DNA from: Bacillus nakamurai
Lineage (GTDB): Bacteria > Bacillota > Bacilli > Bacillales > Bacillaceae
Assembly (NCBI RefSeq): GCF_001584325.1
Contig: NZ_LSAZ01000003.1
Coordinates: 50,878 to 114,877 of the forward strand
Reading direction: 5' to 3'
Length of the DNA: 64,000 bases
Both the position numbers and the translations under genes were made by a program. Shown piece after piece: positions 8,245 through 16,778 of the stretch. How positions within the stretch are numbered: position 1 is the first letter of the stretch; each line of letters begins with the position of its first letter. The notes under the pieces were generated by a model, which had not been told where the DNA came from, did no database searches, and was given only the letters and a program-made list of their open reading frames with translations.

Positions 8245-8472
8245 ATGAAGTCAGATAAAGTATTAGACGCAAAAGGACTAGCATGCCCAATGCCAATCAT
8301 CAGAACAAAGAAAGCTATGAATGAACTAGAATCAGGTCAAATATTAGAAGTGCATGCAACAGATAAGGGAGCTAAAAATGATCTGGCTGCTTGGTCTCAA
8401 TCAGGCGGGCATGACCTTTTAGAGCAAATTGAAGAAGGTGATGTACTGAAATTCTGGATTAAAAAAGGCTAA
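8245..8472 (+). CDS. TusA-like sulfur carrier
   Basis: 75 residues from the second of two close ATGs, which has the better spacing from GAGGAG. DAKGLACPMPIIRTKKAM carries the sulfur-acceptor Cys, and DLLEQIEEGDVLKFWIKKG closes the fold. It is a stand-alone version of the carrier domain of the TusA-rhodanese fusion upstream. Probably delivers sulfane sulfur within the operon. Confidence 0.85.
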   Translation: MKSDKVLDAKGLACPMPIIRTKKAMNELESGQILEVHATDKGAKNDLAAWSQSGGHDLLEQIEEGDVLKFWIKKG

Positions 8473-8478
8473 TTAATG

Positions 8479-8511
8479 TGAAAGGGTATCGAATAAAAAG
8501 ATACCCTTTTC
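8479..8511 (+). terminator. Intercistronic hairpin before tauE-like gene
   Basis: AAAGGGTATC, loop, GATACCCTTTT followed by a short mixed T tract. A weak terminator here would lower expression of the permease relative to the enzymes. Confidence 0.6.
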
Positions 8512-8533
8512 CTTTGAAAAGGAGGAAACCCAA

Positions 8534-9310
8534 ATGGATATTGCCTTTATTATAACTCTTTTCATCATAGGATTTATTGGTTCCTTTATTTCCGGAATGA
8601 TTGGTATTGGTGGATCTGTTATTAATTACCCAATGTTATTGTACGTTCCTTCATTACTGGGAGTGATGTCTTTAACTGCCCATGAAGTTTCAGGGATAGG
8701 AGCTATTCAAGTTTTCTTTGCGACACTTGGCGGTGTTTGGGCTTATCGTAAGAGTGGTTTTTTAAATAAAGCATTAATCATTTACATGGGAAGCAGTATC
8801 CTTATAGGGAGTATATTGGGGAGTTACTTTTCTTATCTCATATCTGAAAAAGGAATTAACTTTATATACGGAATTCTGGCCATTATAGCTGTTATTTTAA
8901 TGTTTATACCTAAAAAAGGACAAGAACATAGGGAAGGCGAAGAAGTGATATTTAATAAATGGTTAGCTTCGTCCTTAGCCTTTATCATTGGTGGAGTATC
9001 AGGTATTTTAGGAGCCGGCGGAGCCTTTATCCTAGTTCCCATTATGTTATCGATTTTAAATATTCCTGTAAGAATCACCGTCGCTTCATCTCTTGCGATT
9101 ACATTTCTTTCATCTATTGGGGCAACAGTTGGAAAAGTAATCACAGGTCAAGTGCTTTTTGTACCAGCTCTGGTTCTTATTATCGCTAGTTTAATTGCTT
9201 CTCCTATTGGCGCAAAAGTTGGACAAAAGGTAAATACAAAATTCCTGCAATGGATATTAGCTCTATTAATATCAGCTACAGCTATTAAAATCTGGTTAGG
9301 ATTCCTTTAA
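8534..9310 (+). CDS. TauE/SafE-family permease of the persulfide operon
   Basis: 258 residues, eight predicted membrane segments in two homologous halves ([15 protein letters not shown] and [19 protein letters not shown] are the paired signature repeats). The family exports sulfite, sulfoacetate or related anions, or moves inorganic sulfur compounds. As the last gene after a persulfide dioxygenase, sulfite or thiosulfate efflux is the natural guess. AAAAGGAGG nine bases before ATG. It is only a distant paralogue of the TauE-type protein near 41 kb. Confidence 0.85.
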   Translation: MDIAFIITLFIIGFIGSFISGMIGIGGSVINYPMLLYVPSLLGVMSLTAHEVSGIGAIQVFFATLGGVWAYRKSGFLNKALIIYMGSSILIGSILGSYFSYLISEKGINFIYGILAIIAVILMFIPKKGQEHREGEEVIFNKWLASSLAFIIGGVSGILGAGGAFILVPIMLSILNIPVRITVASSLAITFLSSIGATVGKVITGQVLFVPALVLIIASLIASPIGAKVGQKVNTKFLQWILALLISATAIKIWLGFL

Positions 9311-9377
9311 AATAATTTAGACATGGTTAAACAGAAAGACCGACAGGTTCCATCAACCGTTGGTTTTCTTTTTTATA

Positions 9378-9555
9378 TTATGATACTTGATTTCTTTCAA
9401 TAAACGTTTCAAGTGCTGGATGAAATTCTTTTTGATAATGATGATTAGGGCAAGCTTTGATTATAGTACCACGAAAAGCATTTGATTTAGTGGTGTCCAA
9501 TGTTTTTTTTGCATTTAGGACAGCGTTCAGAAAATAAAAAGTTCCATAACTTCAT
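9378..9555 (-). pseudogene. Small zinc-ribbon-like protein gene interrupted in an A/T homopolymer
   Basis: ATG behind a very good GAGGTGATC site, MKLWNFLFSERCPKCKKNI, then a stop. Removing one A from the run of eight lets the frame continue KKTLDTTKSNAFRG to CPNHHYQKEFHPALETF and a stop at 9378, giving about 58 residues with CPKC and CPNHHY as possible zinc ligands. The lesion sits in a homopolymer, so a sequencing slip is possible. No function is recognised. It lies just left of the first att copy. Confidence 0.5.
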
Positions 9556-9654
9556 TATTGATCACCTCTTTTTAAAACCTATTGGTTTAATAGGGATTAT
9601 AGGTGATTAAAATTTGTGTGTCAATAAAAATTAGTTAGTTGGTTTTTAGATAAA

Positions 9655-9705
9655 CAGTGCCCATTTTGTGCCCAAAATGAATATAAAATGGTGTAAATGA
9701 GTGTA
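9655..9705. repeat. Conserved block left of att copy 1
   Basis: Begins CAGTGCCCATTTTGTGCCC and ends GAGTGTAA. Related blocks lie at 10609-10662 and 20722-20775. On the minus strand it could encode a short protein end (ILGTKWALFI and a stop), as at an integrase 3' end, or the repeated GTGCCC could be arm-type integrase binding sites. The two explanations are not resolved. Confidence 0.5.
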
Positions 9706-9743
9706 ATGAATAGCTTCAAATGCTTGAATGACGGGCTTTTGTA

Positions 9744-9836
9744 TGAGGGCCTAGTGGGTGAATAACCCGTGGAGGTTCAAGTCCTCTCGGCCGCATCAAT
9801 GATACCAAGGGTTGTAGACCCTTGGTATTTTTTTAT
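9744..9836 (+). repeat. att copy 1: 3' half of tRNA-Leu(GAG) plus terminator
   Basis: TGAGGGCCTAGTGGGTGAAT onward matches the anticodon stem, long variable arm and T arm of tRNA-Leu(GAG), ending CCGCATCA, then a hairpin ATACCAAGGG/CCCTTGGTAT with a T run. The 5' half of the tRNA is absent, so this is an attachment-site scar and not a tRNA gene. From memory, the same 60-bp sequence is the ICEBs1 att site at trnS-leu2. Further copies at 10719, 11931, 21529, 25674 and 33253 lose similarity rightwards. Confidence 0.8.
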
Positions 9837-10019
9837 GTCCTCTTTTCTGTTTGAAGCTTACTCCTTTTTACTCACTCGTTAAAATAATTCACCCAACTTA
9901 TCAGCGTCTCTTTTCGAACTTTTAAAAAGGGGGGAATCCTTTTTTAAAATACCAAGATAATAATGAGAAAACTTAAAAGAGCCCGCAGGTCCCCTGAAAA
10001 CATTAGTAAAATAATTCAC

Positions 10020-10151
10020 TTAATAAAATCTGCGTCTTCTTCCATCGAATTCAAACCGTCTTCTTCTTTCGAATGCAAAAGGGAAAAATTCTCTTCTTCT
10101 AAAGCCGTCACGAAAAAATCGGTCTCTTCCACGGAATCCAAAAAAAGGCAT
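10020..10151 (-). CDS. 43-residue Arg/Phe-rich peptide, probably spore-type
   Basis: A perfect AAAGGAGG lies seven to eight bases before ATG. The peptide starts MPFFGFRGRDRFF and ends DGRRRRFY; 16 of 43 residues are Arg and 11 are Phe, in repeating RRREFFPF-like blocks. No family is recognised with certainty. Such small basic aromatic peptides next to YjcZ-like remnants (both to the right on the same strand) recall Bacillus spore-coat or sporulation peptides. Nothing else is coded in the region, and codon use is regular, so I consider it real. Confidence 0.65.
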   Translation of the reverse strand: MPFFGFRGRDRFFRDGFRRREFFPFAFERRRRFEFDGRRRRFY

Positions 10152-10208
10152 TTGGTTTTCCTCCTTTCAAGGTTATAAGTTATTAGACGCGATTTGCTCC
10201 ACAGGCGT

Positions 10209-10285
10209 TCAAAAACCTACAATGATTAGTAGAACAAATATTACAATGACTAAGGCAAACCTGAGTCCTTATCCATCATTCATAT
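10209..10285 (-). pseudogene. YjcZ-family sporulation peptide remnant A
   Basis: RFALVIVIFVLLIIVGF followed by a stop is the hydrophobic end typical of YjcZ-family peptides (FALIVVLFILLIIVG-like). The Gly/Tyr-rich start is broken: TAA falls in the frame just upstream. Probably dead. Confidence 0.5.
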
Positions 10286-10340
10286 CATCATTTGTGAAAA
10301 GTTAATTAGATCTTGTTAACACTCTATTCATCATAACTCT

Positions 10341-10430
10341 TCAGATCACCGCACCAATAATAAATAGAATGAACAAGACAACGATTAATGCAAAGCTACT
10401 GCGACCACCATACTCATCGAATCCGTAGAG
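10341..10430 (-). pseudogene. YjcZ-family sporulation peptide remnant B lacking a start codon
   Basis: A strong AGGAGG is followed in frame by YGFDEYGGRSSFALIVVLF and LFIIGAVI then a stop, a clear YjcZ-type peptide of about 28 residues. No ATG, GTG or TTG lies at the expected place (CTC TAC after TGA), so the start codon appears to have been lost. Both YjcZ-like peptides and the 43-residue gene lie in the one-kilobase cell between att copies 1 and 2. Confidence 0.55.
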
Positions 10431-10608
10431 TCACCTCCTGTTTGGAGTAATTAATCACAGAATATTTTATGTGTAGATAAACAAAATAGATTGGGCGAAC
10501 TCTTTAGTTATTATAAAATTCCACGTTATAGCAATATGGCTGAACGTGACACCAGTCACATGTGCATAGCTACACAATTATTACGAGGATTATTTATAAG
10601 CCCCAAAC

Positions 10609-10662
10609 AGTGCCCATTTTGTGTCCAAAATAAATCAAAAATAATGAAAAAGAGTGTAAATG
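10609..10662. repeat. Conserved block left of att copy 2
   Basis: CAGTGCCCATTTTGTGTCC onward to AGAGTGTAA repeats the block at 9655 with substitutions. Spacing to the tRNA-derived repeat is about 57 bases, compared with 39 at copy 1. Confidence 0.5.
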
Positions 10663-10718
10663 AAGAGTTATATGCTGTAAACATAGGGTTTTATAACAGA
10701 TAATAAGCTTTCACTTTA

Positions 10719-10812
10719 TTGAGGGCCTAGTGGGTGAATAACCCGTGGAGGTTCAAGTCTCTCGGCCGCATCAAGGATACCAAGGGTTGCAGACCCTTGG
10801 TATTTTTTTATG
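10719..10812 (+). repeat. att copy 2: 3' half of tRNA-Leu(GAG) plus terminator
   Basis: Starts one base further into the anticodon loop than copy 1 (TTGAGGGCCTAGTGGG). One C of the T arm is missing (AAGTCTCTCGG for AAGTCCTCTCGG). The terminator hairpin is intact. Confidence 0.8.
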
Positions 10813-10993
10813 TGCTCAGATAACCGGAACAAAGAAATGTTAAATGGCAAACCAAAATGAAATCGAGGTATTTATGCAGTAGTTGAAATAACGGGAAAAC
10901 CTATCTAATCAACTAATAGAGATAATAATTATTATGAAGAAATTGACCATTTCAACTACCAAGAACCAGTTAGATACAAAATTGTCTAATTGT

Positions 10994-11059
10994 GATGAAT
11001 TTGATATTCTGTTAGATAAAGGTTACCATACCATAATTGGTGAAAAAGGAGGAAGTTGA
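10994..11059 (+). pseudogene. Possible ABC-exporter fragment
   Basis: DEFDILLDKGYHTIIGEKGGS followed by TGA resembles the stretch just before the LSGGQ signature of ABC exporters (LP-GYDT-IGEKGG). Only about 21 codons match and neither flank continues the domain. A chance match is possible. Confidence 0.3.
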
Positions 11060-11359
11060 TTTCACTATCTAAAGCACTTGTGGTATATGGATTTAAAAAT
11101 GTAAAAAAGGTATGTGTAATCTCAATGAAGAATGCCCTACATTATATTTAAGCTGAAAATCCACTATTTTTCGGTATTTAATGTGGTTATTTACTAATCT
11201 GTATATGTTATGTCTTAACGCACAAATTGGCGATAAATATTACTTATAACTATGATTTTCCTGCATATTCTTTCACTGATTAACATAAAATGGGTACAAA
11301 AATTGAAAAAAGGAAGGATACCCGTTTTTAGATACATTTATAAAAAAGGAGTCATAAAC

Positions 11360-11734
11360 TTGTTGAAAAGATTCTTTCTGGTTTTACTTACACTGATTAT
11401 GTCTATAGTTGTTATACTAGCGGCTGCTAAAGATTCCCCTGGAGATAATGTCATTTCATTTGATGAGCCTCGTATCTTAATGATATCAATTGGGATAGTT
11501 GTATTTTTATTCATCCCTCCATTAGCCATGTGCTTTTTTGGTAACTCAGTTGTAAGAATAATATCTGGAGTATACCAATGTTTTATAGTTTTAACTTTTC
11601 TGGGGCTAATTCCAATTGGATTTCTTATTCCCAATGGATTTTTGACAATTCTTGTTTCTATTGCAGGAACTTTAGTCAGTATAACTAGTGTTGTAGTAAC
11701 CTTATTAATTGATAGGAATAAAGAAGTTAAATAA
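11360..11734 (+). CDS. Four-helix membrane protein of unknown function
   Basis: 124 residues from TTG 11360 with AAGGAG eight bases upstream. Four predicted membrane segments (FFLVLLTLIMSIVVILAAA; ILMISIGIVVFLFIPPLAM; a central one around VYQCFIVLTFLGLIPIGFL; and ILVSIAGTLVSITSVVVTLL), with a short acidic loop after the first. The layout would suit an immunity or transporter-accessory protein, but I recognise no family. It is the only gene in the cell between att copies 2 and 3. Confidence 0.6.
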   Translation: MLKRFFLVLLTLIMSIVVILAAAKDSPGDNVISFDEPRILMISIGIVVFLFIPPLAMCFFGNSVVRIISGVYQCFIVLTFLGLIPIGFLIPNGFLTILVSIAGTLVSITSVVVTLLIDRNKEVK

Positions 11735-12270
11735 TAACTTTTATTGAACTACCCCTGTCCAGTTGACAGAGAATTGATAAAACAAGGTTAGAAGGTTTTA
11801 TCCCTATTTCGAGGAAAGAGGCCTTCCATTGATCAGTGACACCAACATGATCGCTGACAAAATGCTTTGCTGTTGTTTGTTCCTTTGCCAGAGTACTCAC
11901 TGTCATCCAGATCAGCAACAGCCTTAAATTCTCGGCCGCATCAAGGATACCAAGGGTTCTTTAGAACCCTGGTATTTTTTCATTGGCACATATTGAAAAA
12001 GAAATAACCTTAAGGTTCCGTTTTAGAGGATTGGCAGGCAGCGTAATAATAAGGAATACACAGCAAAAAGAAGCACTTTTCTGGTTGAATACCGTTTAAT
12101 TAACGTTGAGAATTTTTCTTCCAAAATAGGGGGGATATTTTCTTGATCGAGGGAATTTCAAATGATTATACCGTATGAGTCATTGTATCCCCAAAACCTC
12201 ATGTAAAAGAAAATTTAGCTTCCGTTATCCACTCTCGTTAATCCCTTTACTTAATATGGTGTAACTTAAA
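11735..12270. other. Spacer holding att copy 3, no gene seen
   Basis: Apart from the short att remnant (11931-11980) no coding frame is convincing on either strand; codon structure is broken by stops in all frames. Confidence 0.4.
11931..11980 (+). repeat. att copy 3 (truncated)
   Basis: Only CTCGGCCGCATCAAGGATAC and the terminator hairpin (ACCAAGGGTTC, loop, GAACCCTGGTATTTTTT) remain; the variable and T arms are replaced by unrelated sequence. Confidence 0.65.
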
Positions 12271-12290
12271 GTTCATGCTCCGTTCATATT
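12271..12290 (+). promoter_or_regulatory. HssR box upstream of hssRS
   Basis: GTTCATGCT and GTTCATATT are a direct repeat with an 11-bp period, the arrangement known for HssR binding sites at hrtAB promoters. The same pair occurs before hrtB at 14625. It suggests autoregulation. Confidence 0.65.
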
Positions 12291-12344
12291 TTATTTCTAT
12301 ACTTTTAGACAGCGGTATTAATGGCTTTAACTAAGAGATACGGA

Positions 12345-12383
12345 AGAGACCGTTACTAACATTCGTAACTGGTCTCTTTTTTT
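12345..12383 (+). terminator. Terminator between the HssR box and hssR
   Basis: AGAGACCGTTAC, loop, GTAACTGGTCTCT and seven Ts. A transcript started at the HssR box would be about 80 bases unless it reads through. Confidence 0.75.
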
Positions 12384-12562
12384 GAAAAAATGGCGCTCCT
12401 TAATTTACCATTCATACATTTCAAAGCTTTGTTTTACTCATTGTCCTTTGGAGTATATGATGAAGTTATTATCGAAAACAAGTGCCGCGAAAGCTTTTCA
12501 GTTATAACTTTTTATTATATAAATAATTAGTGGAAAATTTCTCGCAAGATAGGAGTCTTCAA

Positions 12563-13237
12563 ATGATTAATATTCTCATTGCGGATGATGATAAACATAT
12601 CCTCGAATTACTCAGACATTACCTTCAAGTCGAAGGCTATGGCGTTTTTGGAGCTTTCGACGGTGAAGAAGCTTCTTCTATTCTTACAAAAAAGCAAGTT
12701 CATTTAGCTGTGGTCGACGTAATGATGCCTAATAAGGATGGACTTCAACTATGTGAAGAAATAAGAAAATATTACGATGTTCCTGTTATTCTGCTGACTG
12801 CAAAAGACCAGCTTATAGATAAGGAAAAAGGGTTTTCTGCCGGGACGGATGATTATTTGACTAAACCTTTTGAGCCGAAAGAATTAATGTTTCGCATAAA
12901 AGCATTATTGCGCCGATATCAAATGGTGAGTTCCGAAGTAATCCGTCTGAATGAGACTGTAATAGACCGGAAAAGTTATGAAGTGCATTGTAACAATAAA
13001 TTGTTGATGCTGCCGATGAAAGAATTTGAACTATTGTCCCAGCTTGCAAGCTACCCAGACAGAATTTTTACACGGGAAGAATTAATTCAGTTGATTTGGG
13101 GAGCGGACTTTGATGGGGATGATCGAACAGTAGATGTTCATATTAAACGGCTGCGCAGCCGTTTTTCCATTACTGATGATTTTAATATTAGAACAATCCG
13201 TGGTATTGGCTACAAATTGGAGGTGGCAAAGAAGTGA
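12563..13237 (+). CDS. hssR: Heme-responsive response regulator HssR
   Basis: 224 residues from ATG 12563 (TAGGAG upstream). OmpR-type: receiver domain with acidic pair DDD near residue 8, phospho-acceptor Asp in VVDVMMPNKDG, Lys in YLTKPFEPKEL; winged helix with GDDRTVDVHIKRLRSRF and IRTIRGIGYKLE. KEKGFSAGTDDYLTKPFE and the winged-helix start resemble staphylococcal HssR. Followed by a sensor kinase overlapping by 4 bases and by hrtB-hrtA, the transporter it controls in other Firmicutes. Direct-repeat boxes at both promoters support the assignment. Confidence 0.85.
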   Translation: MINILIADDDKHILELLRHYLQVEGYGVFGAFDGEEASSILTKKQVHLAVVDVMMPNKDGLQLCEEIRKYYDVPVILLTAKDQLIDKEKGFSAGTDDYLTKPFEPKELMFRIKALLRRYQMVSSEVIRLNETVIDRKSYEVHCNNKLLMLPMKEFELLSQLASYPDRIFTREELIQLIWGADFDGDDRTVDVHIKRLRSRFSITDDFNIRTIRGIGYKLEVAKK

Positions 13238-14613
13238 GGACTCTCTATTTAAAAATCGTTATCACCACCATCATTGTAATAATTTCAAGTAGTGTAGTTG
13301 CTTTTTTAATATCAAATGCATATTATCAATACAATCTTAAATCTTACAATGACAAAAAATTAACCCGTATGACTGAAAATGTTAAGACATTTTATGAAAG
13401 TAACCAAAATGTTAACCTAAATTCTTATTTGAGGAATATCGGTGATTTAGGTTATCAGATCTATTTAGTTGATGATCAAGGACATGGCTCTTTTTTTGGC
13501 GGACCATTTAGAAAAAGAGATTTAGATTCTAAAGTGATTCAATCCGTTTTAGATGGCAATGTTTATCATGGTGTTTCGCAATTTTCTTCAAAAGCCTTTA
13601 TTACAGGATTTTTTGATAACGTACTTGTCAATACCATTGGCGTTCCAATAAAAGATCACGGACATCATTACGCACTTTTTCTTCGGCCCAATACGGAGCT
13701 TCAATTTGGGGAATTACGGGTCTTTTTTGCGTTAATTCTTCTTCTCAGCATATTTATAACCATTCTTTTCGTTTTGGTCAGCACTCGTTACATTGTTAAA
13801 CCGATTATTAAATTAACTGAAGCTACAAAACAAATAGCCAAAGGAAAATATAATATCCAATTAAATTTAAAACGTCGTGATGAAATCGGTAAATTGGCTA
13901 ATCATTTTTCGCAAATGGCAAAAAGTTTAGAGCAGCTGGAAGCTATGCGCCAAGAATTTGTTTCAAATGTTTCACACGAAATTCAATCACCGCTTGCTTC
14001 CATAAAAGGTTTTTCACAAACATTGCAATCTGAGAGTTTATCTGAAGACCAACGCCAACATTATTTGTCCATTATCAAAGATGAAAGTCAGCGCGTTTCA
14101 CAATTAAGTAAGCAATTACTAACCCTTGCTTCCTTAGACAAAGAGGAAGAAATATTAAATAAAAGCACCTTTGATGTTGGTGCTCAAATTAAACAAGTGT
14201 TATTTATGGTCGAATGGAGTTGGCGTAAGAAAGACCTAGCCATTGATATGGAGCTTCCTTCTGTTTTCATTTATGCAGATGAGCAATTACTCCATCAAGT
14301 TTGGACTAATCTTCTCACTAATAGTATTAAATTTACTGAAAATGGAGGTTCAATCTCCATAAAGCTTAAGAAAAAAGATAATGAATGTCATATCGAGATC
14401 AAGGATACAGGTATAGGTATTTCAAAAAATGATCTGCCTTATATATTTAATCGGTTTTATAAAGCAGATAAGGCAAGAATTCGCAGAGAAGCCAGCAGTG
14501 GTTTGGGACTTGCTATTGTTAAAAAAATTATTGAACTGCATAATGGGCGAATTCAGGTAGAAAGCCAATTAGGCAATGGAACAACTTTTTATATCCATTT
14601 ACCTAAAATGTAA
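13234..14613 (+). CDS. hssS: Heme sensor histidine kinase HssS
   Basis: 459 residues starting at a GTG that overlaps the hssR stop. Two membrane helices (about 8-28 and 165-187) enclose an extracellular sensor region of about 135 residues; then HAMP, HisKA with the phospho-His in NVSHEIQSPLAS, and the ATPase domain with N box NLLTNSIKFTENGG, DTGIGIS and SSGLGLAIVKKI. Length and layout match HssS. It detects heme excess and phosphorylates HssR. The GTG start is set by GGAGGTGG inside the end of hssR. Confidence 0.85.
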   Translation: MRTLYLKIVITTIIVIISSSVVAFLISNAYYQYNLKSYNDKKLTRMTENVKTFYESNQNVNLNSYLRNIGDLGYQIYLVDDQGHGSFFGGPFRKRDLDSKVIQSVLDGNVYHGVSQFSSKAFITGFFDNVLVNTIGVPIKDHGHHYALFLRPNTELQFGELRVFFALILLLSIFITILFVLVSTRYIVKPIIKLTEATKQIAKGKYNIQLNLKRRDEIGKLANHFSQMAKSLEQLEAMRQEFVSNVSHEIQSPLASIKGFSQTLQSESLSEDQRQHYLSIIKDESQRVSQLSKQLLTLASLDKEEEILNKSTFDVGAQIKQVLFMVEWSWRKKDLAIDMELPSVFIYADEQLLHQVWTNLLTNSIKFTENGGSISIKLKKKDNECHIEIKDTGIGISKNDLPYIFNRFYKADKARIRREASSGLGLAIVKKIIELHNGRIQVESQLGNGTTFYIHLPKM

Positions 14614-14624
14614 TGTAATTTCCC

Positions 14625-14644
14625 GTTCACATTCCGTTCATATT
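14625..14644 (+). promoter_or_regulatory. HssR box upstream of hrtB
   Basis: GTTCACATT CC GTTCATATT, a direct repeat at 11 bp, 70 bases before hrtB and just after the hssS stop. Matches the direct-repeat site recognised by HssR. Confidence 0.75.
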
Positions 14645-14714
14645 CCCAATCTATATTTCAATTAAGGCAAAAATAAAAGCCGTTAAGTGTTAAATTTATA
14701 GAATGGGGGAATAA

Positions 14715-15818
14715 ATGGTGTTTCTCGCTTTAAGAGAACTTAAACATGCTAAGTTGCGATATTTTCTAGTTGGGTTAATTATGGTGCTTATAGCTTGGCT
14801 TGTCCTTTTTGTTTCGGGACTTGCAAAAGGATTATCTTCTGATAATGCTTCTTCAATTCAGAAAATGAATGTAGACTACCTTGTAATTCAGAAAGAAGCA
14901 GATAATCGGTTGAACCGTTCAATATTGTCTCTGAATAAACTGAAGGACGTTCAAAAAAATACCAACAAACAATCGACTGCACCTTTAGGAATCCAGATGA
15001 CCACAATTACTAAAAAAGGGTCTTCTAACAAGATTGATGCAACATTTTTCGCCTTGAATATGAAAGGATTTTTAGCTCCTGACGTTGTTGAAGGCCGTCC
15101 GATTGATAATACGGCAACAAATGAGGCTGTTGCAGATCGTTCGTTAAAAGAGGATGGATTAAAATTGGGGGATAATGTAAAAGATCAATTCTCTGGTGAA
15201 ACATTCAAAATTACAGGTTTTACAAAAGGAGAATCCTTCAGCCATGCCCCTGTTATTCATATCAATTTTAAAGAGTGGGAACACATTCATAAACTGTCTT
15301 CGGATAAACAAATGGTTTTTAATACGATTGCTTTGAAAACAAGCCAAGAAAAAGCAGAGCAGATTGAAAAGAGTATAAAAGGGGTTAATGTAATTGATAA
15401 AAGCCAGGCTCTTAAAGGTATTCCTGGTTACTCGGAGGAGCAAGGTTCGCTTATCATGATGATTGTTTTTCTCTTTATAATTGCAGCTTTTGTGTTAGCT
15501 GTATTCTTTTATGTGATTACCATACAGAAAATAAATCAATTTGGTGTATTAAAGGCCATCGGGGCTTCGACTGGTTATTTAGCTCGCAATATTGTTTTTC
15601 AAGTATTATTGTTAACGTTTATAAGTCTCCTGATCAGTATTGCACTAACATATGGTATAGCATTTATTTTACCAAACAGCATGCCATTTGATCTTACACC
15701 GCAATTGGTTCTAGGATCTTCAGGTCTGTTCCTAGTTGTTTCAGTGATTGGATCATTACTATCTCTATACAGAGTTGCAAAAATTGATGCTATTGAAGCT
15801 ATTGGGAGTGCTGCATAA
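14715..15818 (+). CDS. hrtB: Heme efflux permease HrtB
   Basis: 367 residues of MacB/FtsX type: one N-terminal helix (RYFLVGLIMVLIAWLVLFVSG), an extracellular domain of about 190 residues, and three C-terminal helices (GSLIMMIVFLFIIAAFVLAVF and two more). The start ALRELKHAKLRYFLVGLIMV resembles HrtB. With HrtA it removes heme from the membrane. GGGGG lies five bases before ATG. Its stop overlaps the hrtA start. Controlled by the HssR box before it. Confidence 0.85.
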   Translation: MVFLALRELKHAKLRYFLVGLIMVLIAWLVLFVSGLAKGLSSDNASSIQKMNVDYLVIQKEADNRLNRSILSLNKLKDVQKNTNKQSTAPLGIQMTTITKKGSSNKIDATFFALNMKGFLAPDVVEGRPIDNTATNEAVADRSLKEDGLKLGDNVKDQFSGETFKITGFTKGESFSHAPVIHINFKEWEHIHKLSSDKQMVFNTIALKTSQEKAEQIEKSIKGVNVIDKSQALKGIPGYSEEQGSLIMMIVFLFIIAAFVLAVFFYVITIQKINQFGVLKAIGASTGYLARNIVFQVLLLTFISLLISIALTYGIAFILPNSMPFDLTPQLVLGSSGLFLVVSVIGSLLSLYRVAKIDAIEAIGSAA

Positions 15819-16498
15819 TGACTAATAAACTGATTCTTAATAATGTTGATAAAGTATTCGGCGATGGCGATTCATCTGTAAAAGTTCTTAATAAAGTGTC
15901 CTTAGAAGTGAAAGCCGGAGAATTTGTTGCTGTTGTTGGGCCATCTGGATCTGGTAAAAGTACGTTCCTCTCGATTGCGGGGGCATTGCTCTCTCCAACA
16001 AACGGTCGTATTATTATCGATGGAAAAGATATTAGTAAGTTATCTGAAAAAAAGATGAATCGTATCAGATTAGAAAAAATCGGGTTCGTATTTCAATCAT
16101 CTAATTTAATACCTTATTTAACTGTTCATGACCAATTACTTCTCATTCCAAAATTAGCCAGAAATTTTAATAAAAAAGCAAAACAAAGAGCCGTTGATCT
16201 TCTTGAACGACTTGACTTGGGACATCGTAGTAATAGTTATCCGCAAAGTTTATCAGGAGGAGAACGTCAACGTGTTGCGATCGCCCGAGCCTGGATGAAT
16301 GACCCAGAGATTATTCTTGCGGATGAACCAACAGCGAGTCTTGATTCAGAACGTGGTCGTTCAGTTGTAAAAATGTTAGCTGATGAAGTGAAATTGAGAG
16401 AAAAGTCGGCTATAATGGTTACCCATGATAAACGAATGTTGGATTTATGCGACCGTACTGTGTTTATCGAAGATGGCAAGCTTTCAGAACTAACATAA
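15818..16498 (+). CDS. hrtA: Heme efflux ATPase HrtA
   Basis: 226 residues with Walker A GPSGSGKS, Q loop VFQSSN, signature LSGGERQRVAIARAW, Walker B IILADEPTASLD and switch His in VTHDKRM, a complete MacB-type ATPase. Starts at the ATG overlapping the hrtB stop (TAATG), so the two are translationally coupled. Completes the heme detoxification unit hssR-hssS-hrtB-hrtA. Confidence 0.85.
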   Translation: MTNKLILNNVDKVFGDGDSSVKVLNKVSLEVKAGEFVAVVGPSGSGKSTFLSIAGALLSPTNGRIIIDGKDISKLSEKKMNRIRLEKIGFVFQSSNLIPYLTVHDQLLLIPKLARNFNKKAKQRAVDLLERLDLGHRSNSYPQSLSGGERQRVAIARAWMNDPEIILADEPTASLDSERGRSVVKMLADEVKLREKSAIMVTHDKRMLDLCDRTVFIEDGKLSELT

Positions 16499-16511
16499 GA
16501 CTATAGTAAAG

Positions 16512-16553
16512 ATAACCAAATCTTTTTATCTTAAAAGGGTTTGGTTTTATTTT
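16512..16553 (+). terminator. Terminator after hrtA
   Basis: AACCAAA, A/T-rich loop, TTTGGTTTTATTTTT. Ends the heme operon. Confidence 0.6.
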
Positions 16554-16778
16554 TAGGCCCCTTGGTATTATTTGTTTTTCATATTATGATTTGAACTGTC
16601 CGTTTACCTAAAGGAAAGTCAGCTATCTTCGCCGGTATCCCTTTTTTAGCCAAAAAGAATCCCCTTCAAGTGACAGTCTAAACACCACGAGCAACGTGGG
16701 CTTTTTAAACTGTCCGCTTAAAGGGGAAAATACTAAGTTTCGATGGAGTAAAAGCCACTGCAATGTTCTGCATGAATA
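16554..16778. other. Spacer with duplicated ACTGTCCG motif
   Basis: AACTGTCCGTTTACCTAAAGG and AACTGTCCGCTTAAAGGGG occur about 120 bases apart as imperfect direct repeats. CCCCTTGGTATTATTTG near 16558 resembles the tail of the att terminator. No gene is seen. It could be the scar of a deleted insertion. Confidence 0.35.

Noticed and set aside
9744..9798. Functional tRNA-Leu gene
   Set aside because: The acceptor 5' strand, D arm and 5' anticodon stem are absent; only the 3' half is present, as at an att scar.
12530..16498. Bacitracin/lantibiotic sensing module (BceRS-AB)
   Set aside because: The permease has four helices and one extracellular domain as in HrtB, the kinase has a large sensor domain, and HssR-type direct repeats are present.
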